NCBI GenBank assembly: GCA_047967505.1
Contig: CM106541.1
DNA from: Dipteris shenzhenensis
Taxonomy: Eukaryota; Polypodiophyta; Polypodiopsida; Gleicheniales
Strand: one strand, 5' to 3'
DNA length: 64,000 nucleotides
Shown: positions 12,501-25,300 of the stretch, piece by piece
How the letters are laid out: every line of letters starts with the position of its first letter
Numbering within the stretch: position 1 is the first letter of the stretch
Translations under genes and position numbers: made by a program
Notes under the pieces: generated by a model
Database searches by the model: none
What the model was told of the DNA's origin: nothing
What the model saw: only the letters and a program-made list of their open reading frames with translations

Positions 12501-15500
12501 TACTTGCTCCATGAAAAGTCAACGCCAATGAAAAGTCATCGCATAAGTGATGGGAATTGCATGTTGACAATAGCACATAAAATGACTCATCATAGCTAGT
12601 TTTGATAGAGACCTCTTAGATAATCACATGTGTTATAAAATTGCAGCTTTACTCATTTGAATTCTTGCACTATAGAAAGATATTGCGATACAGAGAATAG
12701 ACCCTCGACTCTATATACAGCTCATGCCTATAGGCCTTGTTGCTGATTATTACAATGATAGAAGACTCTGCTACATCTCTATTGCAAGCATAGCTTGCTC
12801 AACAACTTTACTCGACTAAGACTTCCAAAGACAGAGGAGCTGCTCTTTCTTTTAACTACAGACCCACACTCTCATTAGAAAGCTATCGCGAGCTGGACAA
12901 AAGGACTATGCTCTTCATCATAACATGTATTTGTAGACAGTGCTAGACACTTTTCTCTACCGCCTCAAACTGCAGCTACCGCCTCAGATCCTTGTAGTGA
13001 ATCACCACGTGAGATCCATGCAGTGGACTGCTGCCAACAATAGCCAATCATCTTGCACTTCGTCTGTTGCCGAATCACGAATGATTGTCCATGTCCATTG
13101 ACCAACCAGAATAGACACCAACGACAAAATGAACCTTGTGCCCCAAAATACATCTCCCCATGAGGTCGAAATAGACCCACGACCAAAATGGGGAGTAACA
13201 CAAAAAATGACAATTGCAACTTCTTATTTCCTCTGCCAATGACTGGAGCCTGAAAGGTTAATCTGCATGAGCGATCTACAATCCTCCATCAACGTAGTTA
13301 TCACGCTTTTGCTATGCAATTTTGATACGGTTTGATGCCTCTACAACCTGCCACCAAACATTTCAAAACCTCGTAGCCTCGAAAAGCACATGCACATCAT
13401 AGTCCACAAGGACTCGGCATCATAGCCCAGTAGAAAAGCTTCCAAGCATCATAGTTTGGACAAACATGCTCACAAAGAGCCCGAATCTTAACAGTCAACA
13501 CTGCTTTAAAACTACCGTCGGCTGCAAAGCAAAAAGCAAACACAATTGTAGAAGATACCCGCCCACATAGGGCTGAGTGAAGAACACTAGATACATCAGA
13601 AAATATGGTTGCCCACATAGGACACGACCTGAAAAGTGAGCCCTGATCGAATCTAAAGCGTCTTCCACATCTCCTACAAAGTTGCCAACTCACTCTTCCT
13701 AGACTTCGTAGGACTGGCTTTGACAAGCTCTTCTCTGTTTATTCACGATCAGCATACTTTCGGTGAAGAAAGGTGATCACTTCCCTAAGAACCTGATTGT
13801 TGTCCTTCAAAACAATGGATAGAACGTATATGTCTTGACAGCCTGTACTGATACGAAGCTTTCTCTTAGCGCTTCGATGCCACCACAAGAATTCTTTCCT
13901 TTGTAATGCTTCTACAATCCAAAGAACCGTGATCCCAGAACATACGCTCAGACAATGTTTCGACCACCTCATGAACAGATAGGCTCAGAAAACTCGCTTT
14001 GATACCACTGATAGGAATTGCATGTTGACAATAGCACATAAAATGACTCATCACATCTAGCTTTGATAGAGGCCTCTTAGATAATCACATGCGTTATAAA
14101 ATTGCAGCTTTACTCATGTGAATGCTTGCACTAGAGAAAGATATTGCGATACAGAGAATAGACCCTTGACTTTATATTCAGCTCATGCCTATAGGCCTTG
14201 TTGCTGATTATTACAATGATTGAAGACTCTGCGACATCTCTATTGCAAGCATTTCTTGCTCAACAACTTTACTCGACTAAGACTTCCTAAGACAGAGGAG
14301 CTGCTCTTTCTTCTAACTACAGACCCACGAAGACATACTTGATGACTCTCATAAGAAAGCTATTGCGAGCTGGACAAAAGGACTATGCTCTTCATCATAA
14401 CATGTATTTGTAGACAGTCTTTCTTCTAACTACAGAGCCGCGAAGACATACTTGATGACTCTCATAAGAAAGCTGTGTAGCTACCGCCTCAGATCCTCGT
14501 AGTGAATCGCCACGTGAGATCCATGCACTGGATTGCTGCCAACAATAGCCAATCATCTTGCACTTCGTCTGTTGCCCAGTCACGAATGATTGTGCACGTC
14601 CACTGACCAACCAGGATAGACACCAAAGACAAAATGAACCTTGCGCCCCAAAATACATCTCCCCATGAGGTCGTAATAACATAGGCAATAATTCCAACAA
14701 TAAGTAAACTCTGTTTTGACCAATTTTGTCCTTTTTTGCTTTTGCAAGAACGACTGATGTTGTTGTCCAAATTCGCATGTTGCTACTCCGAAAATGCAAT
14801 TCTTCTTTGCATGGTCTAGATCTACATGTGAGTGAGATGGATCGACTTACCTTGTGAAAAGGAGAGCTGAAATGTGGTCCGGTTCTCATAACTTGGTCCA
14901 TCCCAACCTTGCTTGCCCAACCAGACACCCAACATAGTCATCTTTTGATCTCTTATCTATATATCAAAGGGAAGTGCAGTCCATTGCTCATGGTGGCCTC
15001 CAAGACCGTACCAAAACACGTAATAATGAAAGAGACGGCAATGGTAAGGCTATGAAACGATGAAGTGACTGGGAACTCATGCACATGGTGTTTTGCGTCC
15101 ATGTTGTCCACTGTGTGAACCCATGGTACCATTGCTCTATCATTGTACGAGTGTTCTCCAACAAGGTGAGTTAGACAATTCACACCTACTAGGAAGTGGA
15201 GAAAGAGGGAGAGGGGGTGATTGACATGCACTGTTAGGGGATGGAGAGAACGAAAAGAGGGGGCAAAGAAGACGCCAGAGGGAGGGGTTAAGAATGGAGA
15301 GAGATGGGGTGGGGGGAAGGATTAAAACGCAAAGGAATACGTTAAAGTAAAGGAGGGGAAGAAAGCTTACTACAAATTAATGAAGGTAAAGCATACTACA
15401 AATTAATGAAGGTAAAGCATACTACAAATTAATGAAGGTAAAGCATACTTGTGAATCCGTGTTGAGTGGTCAGGAAGATAATTATAGTGGCAAGTGTAAG

Positions 15501-16349
15501 GACCGGGAAGAAGGCCCAACAATGGCTGCAAGCAGCTCCGGGCATAAAAAATATCGTGAGGGGTTCAAGAAGCATGAAGGTGGCACATGCGCAAGGGGAA
15601 GGCCTTGGGTGTAGTCTCAGTGCTTTTCACAGAATTATGAACTCATCAGCCCTTATGCTGAGCTCCAAAACTGCCATAGGGCAGCCAAATGTGCTTTTGG
15701 AAAGGGAAAGGCGCAGCCTGAGTGCAAGGGGAAAGGCATAGAGGGAAGGCAGTGTGCTAGGAGGTGGGCTGGAAGGGATGCAGAAACGTAGAGAGGGAGG
15801 CCGAAAGCTGGAGCTGGTCAGCTAAGCATTTAATGCAAGATTTTATTTGAGATTTCACTTGGATGAAAATATAGATTTTCGATGATGAGTTTTTGTGGCT
15901 TTCAATAAGCTCTATAGAATGAGAGCCATGCTATGTCAAAGTTTTGGATAGATGCTCAGTGTTCATTGCTCAAATCTATGGGGATTGGCATATGTAGTCA
16001 TGCCAATGTATCCAAGGCTTGGCAATTAGTAGCTAGCGAAACCTATGGCGATCACCATTATTGTAAAACTTAGCAGGTAGTGTTTCAAGCCAGAATTTTC
16101 ATTGTCGGTTGATATTGACCTTTACATTTGGTAATCTTTATTCTATGTCATCAGATTTAATTTTTTGCCAATCTTATTAACTTTCTTAACTTCCATATCC
16201 AGCTCAAAGCTGATGTTATTGTATATTTTTGCAGGTATATGGTTCAATTATTGAACCTTGTTGCTCATTATATATCAGCACCTCTTCTTCACAATGCACG
16301 TTTTGCGGTATGTTCATTGCTTTTGCAAATTATACATGCACATGTGCAC

Positions 16350-16395
<46 letters not shown>

Positions 16396-19300
16396 CCCAC
16401 TTTAAAGCTGTCAACCTTGATTCATGCAGGGTTCTGCCTCAAGGATTTGGCAGAGATCCTCGTATTGGGATGCTCGTTCTTCCAACAGGTAGCTCAACAT
16501 GTTTTTGCTTGCAAAACTTAAGAGAACCTTTATATTTGCCACAAACAAGCACTATGCTCTTAGGCAATAAGGATAACTGACTTGTTTTTCGAATTTCTCC
16601 TTGTATTTGTGATACTCGGTAATAGATTACTCATGCAAATCCAATGGAGTGGCTTATTGAATTGGTAGCAATCCACAGGGACTGTTTGGCTTTTGTCAAT
16701 TGACTGTGTTGCGGATTTATGAATAGAAGGACCAATTGCTTGTACATCTGAACTTGCTTATTGCATTTCAAATTTTAATTCTGAATGGTTATCAATTGAT
16801 GTGCACGCGCTCATGCCAAACTAAATGCTAGTTGCTATATAAATTTTCTCTAGCCATTTGAGGTAGCAAACTTGTTCGGGTTTTTGTATGCGTGTGCGCG
16901 CGAGTGCATGTGCATGTCTTGGAGTGTGTGTGTGTGTGTGCACGTGGACGTACGTGGGTGTCTTCGAGCTCGGTTTCCTACTGCTTGCTTTGGTGTGCTT
17001 TTTTGGCTTTTCAGGATTCACCCATGGAGGCACAAGTTTTATCTTTTTTTCACTTAGGTTCGATACTGGGCACTTTGGACTCTGTGGAAATGCAGAAATG
17101 ATAGCGTCTTTGGAGATTCCACTTTTCCCAAGTTGCACTACTTCCAGAAGTCACTCAAGCAATCTTTTTATAATTGTCTGTCTGTTCGTTGTGAGCAAAG
17201 AGTGAATGCAAGTGTGTGTGTGTGAGAGAGCAGATGATGGCAAGCCAACACACTTGATTGCAAGAGATAGAAACAACATACAAAACTTGGGGTTTTGTTA
17301 AAGTAACAAAACCCTAACTAACCCAACCACTAACTACTAACTATAGTTGGGTATCCTAACTGTGGTTAGGGGGAAAGACCTCTAACCCCCTTGCAGTGCC
17401 AATGTGATGATGTACAAGGAAAGGATCAATCACCAAAAGGAGATAAGTTCAGGGCATTGCGGAATGCCTCAAACTTCACGTGGAAGTACTTTGGTGAAGA
17501 TGTTTGCAACATTGTCATGTGTGGAGACATAGATCATATTGATCTCCCCTGCATGCAACTTCTCTTTGACATAATGATAATGAATTTTGATGTGCTTCGT
17601 GCAAGCATGAAACACAAGATTCTTGGCAACTTCAATAGCATTCTGACTATTAGTGAGAATAGGACCAATGCTAGATGAAGATCCAGCCATTAAACGGGGC
17701 ACCCAAACACACTCAATTGTTGCTGTGAAAGCTGCCCTGTACTCAGCTTTAGATGAGGAGGTAGCCTTTGTAGATTGTTTCTTGCTCAACCAAGAAATAG
17801 AAGCATCACCCAAAAAGAAACAATTACTACTAGTGGACTGCCTTGTGTCATAATCTTCAGCCCAATCTGAGTCACTGTAAGCATGCATCTGCAAGTCACC
17901 CCCCATGGGAAACATCAAGCCATAAGACTTAGTGTCTTGCAAGTAATGGAAAATGCGTTTTTGCAGCTTGCCAATGCATAGTCTTTGGGATGTGCATAAA
18001 TTTGCTCACTTGTGAAAGTGCAAACTGAATATCAGGCTGAGTATTGCATAGATAAATGAGGCATCCAAGAGCTTGGCTGTAAATTGTGGCATCAACTGGT
18101 GCACCTCCATCATACATAGTAAGTCCAGCCCTGGCTCCATGGGAGTGGCTATGGGCTTGCAATCATGCATCCTGAATTGATCCAAAAGCTTGTGCACATA
18201 ATTGAATTGAGACATAATGATGCCACGTCTCTCTTGTATGAACTAGATCCCCAAATAGAAATGAATTATGCCCAAATTTGACATATCAAATGTGGCTCTC
18301 AACTCAGCCTTGAAATCTGCAATTATTCCTTCATTAGAACCTGTGAGCAACATGTCATCTACATAAAGAATGATGACCAAAATATCCCCCCCCATCTTTC
18401 TTGATGTAGAGGGTACTTTTAGAAAGGCATCAATCTTTGAATACCAAGCTCGTGGAGCTTGTTTCAGCCCATACAAAGCCTTATTCAGCTTGCATACTTT
18501 ATGGGCTGCACCTGACATCTCAAAACTGGGAGGTTGCTTCACATAAACCTCTTCCAATTCAGCTTGCATACTTTATGGGCTGCACCTGACATCTCAAAAC
18601 TGGGAGGTTGCTTCACATAAACCTCTTCCACCTGACACCAGAAGTCTCCAGTAAGGAAAGCTGTTTTTATATGCAACTGAAGTACATGCCAATCAAAACG
18701 TGCAGCCATGGCTAATCACTGACTTGATAGTAGTCATCCTGTGTCAATAGACCCATTTGGCTTTCGCTTGATCTAGAAAGCCCATTTTGATACCTATAGC
18801 ATTCTTCCTTGGTGGCAAATATCAATGGACTGCAACTCATCCTTCATGGCATTCATCCAATGCACATTATCCTGAGCCTCCTCAAAAGAGTCAGGCTGTT
18901 CTTCATCCAGAAGTGCACCAATAAAAACTGAATCACAAAATGCGACCCCTTCATGTCTGGATGCACTACGAGTTCTGCCGGGCAAAGGAGCGTCAAGCTT
19001 ACTCTCCTTGAGAGTTTGGAGCAACCAATGAGGAACTGATTCGGCAGCCTGAATTTTAGTCCTTTCCTATCTAACCACATCTTCCATTGCGTGTGGAGGA
19101 ATGGGATCAGCCTGGAGCTGAATCGGGGCATGTGGAACAGGAGGGGCTGGCTATATATCTTGAATTTCAGAAGGCATACCAGTTGGAGAATCCAAAGCAA
19201 GAGGTAATATACCTTTAGAAACATCATTTGATGTAGAAGAAGCGGGCACATTAAATTCAGCTTGTGTATGTGCTGAATTTTCTGAAAAGATTACTTCTTT

Positions 19301-22300
19301 GCTAACAAAAATCTTGCGTGAACGAGGATTGTAGAGACGGTAACTTTTGCTCTCTGCACTATACCCAACAAATATGGATTTAATCTTCTTGTCGGACAGC
19401 TTATGTCGAAACTCAACAGGCACATGGGCATATGCAACACATCCAAAGACACAAAAATGTGACACTAAAGGCTTTCTCCCATGCCAAACTTCATAAGGAG
19501 TCTTTGTTCTCAAAGCCTTAGTGGGAGCCCAATTCAAAACATAGTTGGCACACCTGAGACCTTCAAGCCAAAACCGGTGAGGCAGCTTTTTGCTTGTAAG
19601 CATGCATCTATCCGTCTCCATAAGAGTTTGATTTTTCTGCTCAGCTTTGCCATTTTCTTGAGGGATAAGCCTCACTGTAAGCTGATGTGTGATGCCCTTC
19701 TCTTTCAAATAAGCCTCAAATTCATGAGACATATACTCCCCCCCTCAATCTGTACAGAGAATTTGAACCGTGAGACTTGTTTCATTCTCAACCTTGGCAA
19801 CAAAGTGTCGAAAATGCTTAAACACATCTGATTTTTTCTTTAAACCATAGACCCAAGTGTAATTTGAGTAGTCATCAATAAAGGTGACATTATAGAGATA
19901 ACCACCCAATGCAGGAGTCCTCATGGGACCATGGACATCACTATGAATGAGCTGTAATTTTCGAACAGCTCGTATTGCACCATTCTTTTTGAAGGGAAAC
20001 CTGCCATGCTTGGCAATTCTTCATGCTGATGTGAAGGCTGATTTGCACGCTGCTTATGCTACCCTTTCCCTTGGGGCTTGAATTTCGAAAGCATCGCATG
20101 CTCACGAGCTCGTGAAGCCATGTTCTTCTTGGTTTGTTCTTCCTGCAACAAAAGTCCTGTCACGATCTGTGACGCATTCCTTTCTCTATTTCTAGACTTG
20201 TGGATGGTTTGATGAATGGACACTTGTGGAAGGGTATGCCTTTTCGACGGGACACTTCCTAAGACTCTTGCCCTTTCGACGGGACACTTCCTAAGAGGCA
20301 CAACCCTTCACAAGAGACATCCTATTGAAGAGACATTCCTATTGTAATGTACCCTCTCATCAAGGGTCACACCCTTCACAAGGGGTACACACCTCTTCAT
20401 GCACATACCCTTTGGAGTACACACCTTTTTATGTGTGACTCTTCACTCTCTATATAAGAGAGGCCCAATTGTATGGATGACATATCATCTACCCTACAGA
20501 CATTTAAGCAATACAATTATTCCTTGTTCTCTGCTATCTCAGTCTCCTTTCTGTTCCTTAGCACATTTCTAAATATAGTAAATCTAGGATTTCTTACAGT
20601 GGTATCAGAGCAAAATTCGCTCCTGCCTGTAGGAAATGCCCCCCACCTTCTAGCGCTGATCTGATACATCTTCTCCGCTAGAAGGACATCCGTTGCACAT
20701 TGTGCATGGAAGAGATGGAGAGGATGAGCGTAAAAATTTTAAGCGCCAACCTTGCCTAAAGTCATCTATGGCCTCTCCATCTCCCTCACATCACAAGTTG
20801 ATGTGAATGGACACGACAATCAGGTGCTTGGGCTGTCCCAAAACCAAGGGACGCACCTTTTCCACCATGAGACACACCTTTTGGTGACGAGTCTCGACTC
20901 CTCACTCATGGGACACACCCCATCGTGGACAAAAGGACATACCTATTCATGCAGGGTCACACCCCTTTTAACAATAGGGACATACCCCTTCATGAACAGG
21001 TGCACCTATTCCAAGGGTCACACCCCTTTGAATAGGCACACCTTTTAGGCTCCAAGTACCTACAAAAGGGTACCTAGAGGGGTAAAAAGGGAAAAAAAAA
21101 TAAACCCATCCCCTACCCCTAGGATTACCCTAGCTACCTAGGGTTAACTAAACCCCCCATTTAATTTTTGGGGCAACTAACCCATTAGGCAGCCCCCAAC
21201 GAAAAAACTGCACGTACGGATTTCCGTTCCACTTGCGCCAGCCCGTACAGCCAGCCATCACCTCGCCGTACAGTCCTGCGCAGCCTGGCCGTACAGCCTG
21301 CGCAAGCCCTCGCCATCAGCCTTCCAGCCTGCGCCGTACCATCTGCAAGCCTGCCGTACAGCCTGCGCAAGCCTGCCGTACAGCCTGCCTTCCCTGCAGC
21401 CAGCCGTTGCCTCTGCCGTACAGCCTGCGCACGCCCTGCAGCCAGCCCTTGCCTTTGCCGTTCAAACCTGTGCAAGTCCTGCAGCCTGCCACAGCCCTGC
21501 GCCATTCTGTACGACCAGCCCTGCACACAAATCCTTGGCCTCGCCAGCATTCCCCCCCTCCTACGCAGTCCTTGACCCGCCAGGTTCTTTTCGCTCCTGC
21601 CTTTCCTGTGCAGTCCAGCCCTGGGAAATGCTAAGAGCCTCGCCATTGACAGCCTGCAGCCCCTTTCCTCGCAATTTTTTTGGTCCTGCCAAACCAGCAC
21701 CAGATGCCAGCTTTGCCTTAGATGTACTACGACTCAATCATCGATTCGAGGTGAGGGACATACAGGATAAATATCAGTTGCAGCTCCTCACGCGATGAAG
21801 ACAGCCTGTTGACAGCCCGGACCAGACAAGTATTGAGCGCTCCTCGCAAACCATTGCACCATGGATCTCCGGACACCGACTTGCAGCCTTCTTCTACGCA
21901 ATAACTTGGTAGATTAAATTATTGCCAGGTGGAGTCTTTCCAATCTGCTTTTAAGGATTCTCTTTAACAAATTACAGCAAATGAAAGAATCCACATTGAA
22001 GCATGGAAACCCGTGGTAATTCACCCGGCATTTCAAGGACACCTCAGGCATCAGCTACCACACAATATCGTGTTCAAATTGCACAGCCAGCCCATTTCGG
22101 AGCCTTTGCATCTTGGGTCTTCTGTGTCACGTGCCCTCCTAGTGACTTGGACCACATCCTCTACCTTCTGCGTCAAGCACCTTAGTTACATTACTTCCTC
22201 AGCACAGTACAGGTTGTGTTCCACGAGACACGAAGATACCCAGAACCCGATATTCCTCAAGAGTTTGCTGTCCATTTTTGGAGAGAATTTTACCTCTCAC

Positions 22301-25300
22301 CTTCGGCATCTCCAGGGTACTCTCCACCTCTTTCAGCTCCCAGATATCCTCCTCTACAGGTTGTACCTTCTCCAAGTCAGTATTTACACTCTGAAGGCAC
22401 TCCCTCTCCTGGATATCCTTTACTTCCGACAGCAGCTCCTTACTCCTTTTCAGTTCCGTGGACTCTGCTACCTACTCCTGTCCTCTCACGAGGAGTAATA
22501 CCACTTTCGGCATCTCCAGTGTTACCTCAGACAGGACCTCCCTTACCAGACTTCCACGGGTGGTTCCATCCTGCCTCGCCTGCCCCCTCCAACATGAGCA
22601 ACTTCAGAGAGCAGCCCGAATCCTCTTCCAGGAATGGTACAAACTAGAGCGCAAGTTCGCGCTTTTCTCACAGGGATCTTCGATATGTCGCAACGCTCGC
22701 GTGAAGCCTCTCCAGAGATCAAAGAATCAAGTCCAAAAAAGACCCCTGAAGTCAATATACAAGGTGAATCACTATTGCAACTTCAAATATCTCAGCTTCA
22801 GGACAGCATCTCACTTGGTTCAGAAAGTTCAACAACTTCAAGATTCTCGAAGTACTACACATACAGAGGATGACGTGACGCAACCAGACGACTATGCGGA
22901 TTCATTCCCACCAGGGGTAGAAAACACTGAACTACGTGCCCTCTACCGATTACTTTAAGCTTCCAAAACTAAAAGACTTGACGTCAAACTTCCAAAAGCC
23001 TACACTGGTCAACGCAATCGCCGAACAGTTGACCAATGGCTCGCAAAAATGCGCATTTATTTTGATACTGTTGACCTCACTGAAGGCAAAAAGATCGCTT
23101 TGGCAGTCTCCCTCCTTAAGAATACAGCTTTTCTATGGTGGCAAAGACGCTTAAAGGACGGAAAAAGTGTGTTAACATGGGAACGTTTTGAACACGTGCT
23201 CCGTAAGCAGTTTGTACCTGCCAATGCGGACTTCCAAGCACGTTCAAAACTCCGACAGTTGGAGCAAACGGGTTCCCTGTCATCCTACATCTCTCAGTTC
23301 ACCACATTGGTACTGAAGATTGATGGTTTAACTGAGGATGATCGCCTTCATGCTTTCATCTCAGGCCTAAATCCCTCGTTATGCATTGATGTCCTTAAAG
23401 CAAACATCACCACCACAGATGGCGCTATTGCTTACGCAGAGCGCATTACAGATTTCCAAAACACAGGGAAGCAGAGTGCTAATCGCACACAGTACTCTCC
23501 TATGGCCAAAGGTGCTCAACTTCGAGATAACACCAGGTTTCGAAAAAACTTCGGTAATCAAGGTTAGCGACAGTCTCAAGATCCCGAGAAGCCTCAGAAA
23601 TCATTTGCTGGATTCCAACAGAAGCACCCCTCCAAGGATCGCGCTTCTTTTTCTTCACGAAGTCATTACCGACATCCCCAACATCAAGGTGCGGCCACTG
23701 ACAAGAAGAACAGCTCCAGCACAAAAGGACTTTGTACCATCTGTACAGACGACCATAGATGGTTCGATTGTCCCAAGTGACCAAAGCAAAATTCTAATAT
23801 GGAACCTAGCACTTCCCAAAAAGAAGATGCTACCTCAGCACAAGACAAGAAAGGCAAAGCTGTTCGAATGGCGAATACTATCCACTTGAGCCTTGCCCGC
23901 AATCTCGAACCTTCCCTGGCCACTCAAGTACTTTGTGTTCAAGGATCGATTCGTGGAACAATGGTCACCATCCTCATCGACAGTGACTGTTCTCATAATT
24001 TCCTAGCCAGTTTTGTGGTCGATAAACTTCGGTTGACCACCAGTCCTAGTCTCGTGGACTATCAGATTGAACTCGCAAATGGAACAACTTTCTTGTGCAA
24101 CACCAGGATCAAAAACTTGTCTTTTCGCATCCAACATTATACGGACAAGTTGAACTTCGACATCATGCCTCTTTCTCGGTACGATGTCATACTTGGACAA
24201 CAGTGGCTCTACGACTATGATCCATCAATCAGTTTTCGCAGCCATACCATCCAGTTTGTCCACCAGGGAAAACTTATTGAGCTAGCTGGTTCTAGGGACT
24301 CTCCTTCAACCCCAGTTGCCTCTGCCCTACAAGTAAAGAAGTGGGTTCGTAAACGCCAAGTAAAGACTTCACTTCTGTTGGTTACGGCAGCCGAGGAGAC
24401 ACCAACAAAGGATCCTTCTGAATACCTCAACCAACCCTTTTTCTAGCCCTACCTGGACCTTTTTCCACAGGAATTGCCAAAGCAGTTACCACCTCGACGA
24501 CCAGTGGATCACCTAATTGAACTTATTCCCGGCAGTAATCCACTGTCGAAACCTCCTTATCGGGTTTCTCACACTTAAAATGAAGAAATCCAAAGACAGG
24601 TCACCGAGCTACTCGACAAAGGTCACATTCGGCCCAGTCGCAGCTCTTTCGGATCTCCTGTCCTACTTGTGGAAAAAAAGAATAAGTCAATGCACCTCTG
24701 CATCGACTACCGAGCCCTCAACAAGCTCACTATAAAAAACAAGTATCCATTGCCTGGCATCGATGACCTCTTCGATCAACTTCTACATGCAATACACTTT
24801 TCGAAGATTGATCTTCGTTCAGGTTATCATCAAATTCGTATACGAGAAGGCGATGAGTACAAGACAGCTTTTCGAACAAAGTATGGACACTATGAATGTT
24901 TGGTCATGCCTTTTGGGTTAAACAATGCCCCGGCCACATTCATGACATTAATGAACGACATCTTCAGGCCTTTCCTCGATAAGTTCGTCATCGTTTACCT
25001 CGATGACATCCTCGTTTTCAGCAGATCTCTACTTGAGCACAAACGACATCTTCACCAAGTTTTTGAAGTTCTCCGCGCAAATTCTCTCTACATCAACATT
25101 GAGAAGAGTGAGTTCTTCAAGACCCAACTTGAATATTTGGGACATGTAATTTCTGCTCAAGGCATCTCTGTGGATCCCAAGAAGGTCGAGGTAATCCGAA
25201 ACTGGCCTACTCCTAAGAATGTTCATGATGTCCGCTCTTTTCTCAGATTGGCAAACTTCTACCATACAAAGGTCTATCAGTTTTCCGAAATCGCAGCGCC

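Noticed and set aside
13397-14928. ORFs of 93-177 codons inside the small LTR element
   Set aside because: They span LTR and host repeat sequence, are duplicated by the LTR pair and show no gag or pol motif.
17001-17138. Acceptor-like TTTTCAG and open frame in the ATG14 intron
   Set aside because: The translated sequence does not resemble the family, and exon h already joins exon g in phase with the conserved DEYPL.
21185-22647. Several 130-170-codon ORFs in the gypsy leader
   Set aside because: They come from a short GC-rich repeat array read in several frames; the real gag starts at 22634.
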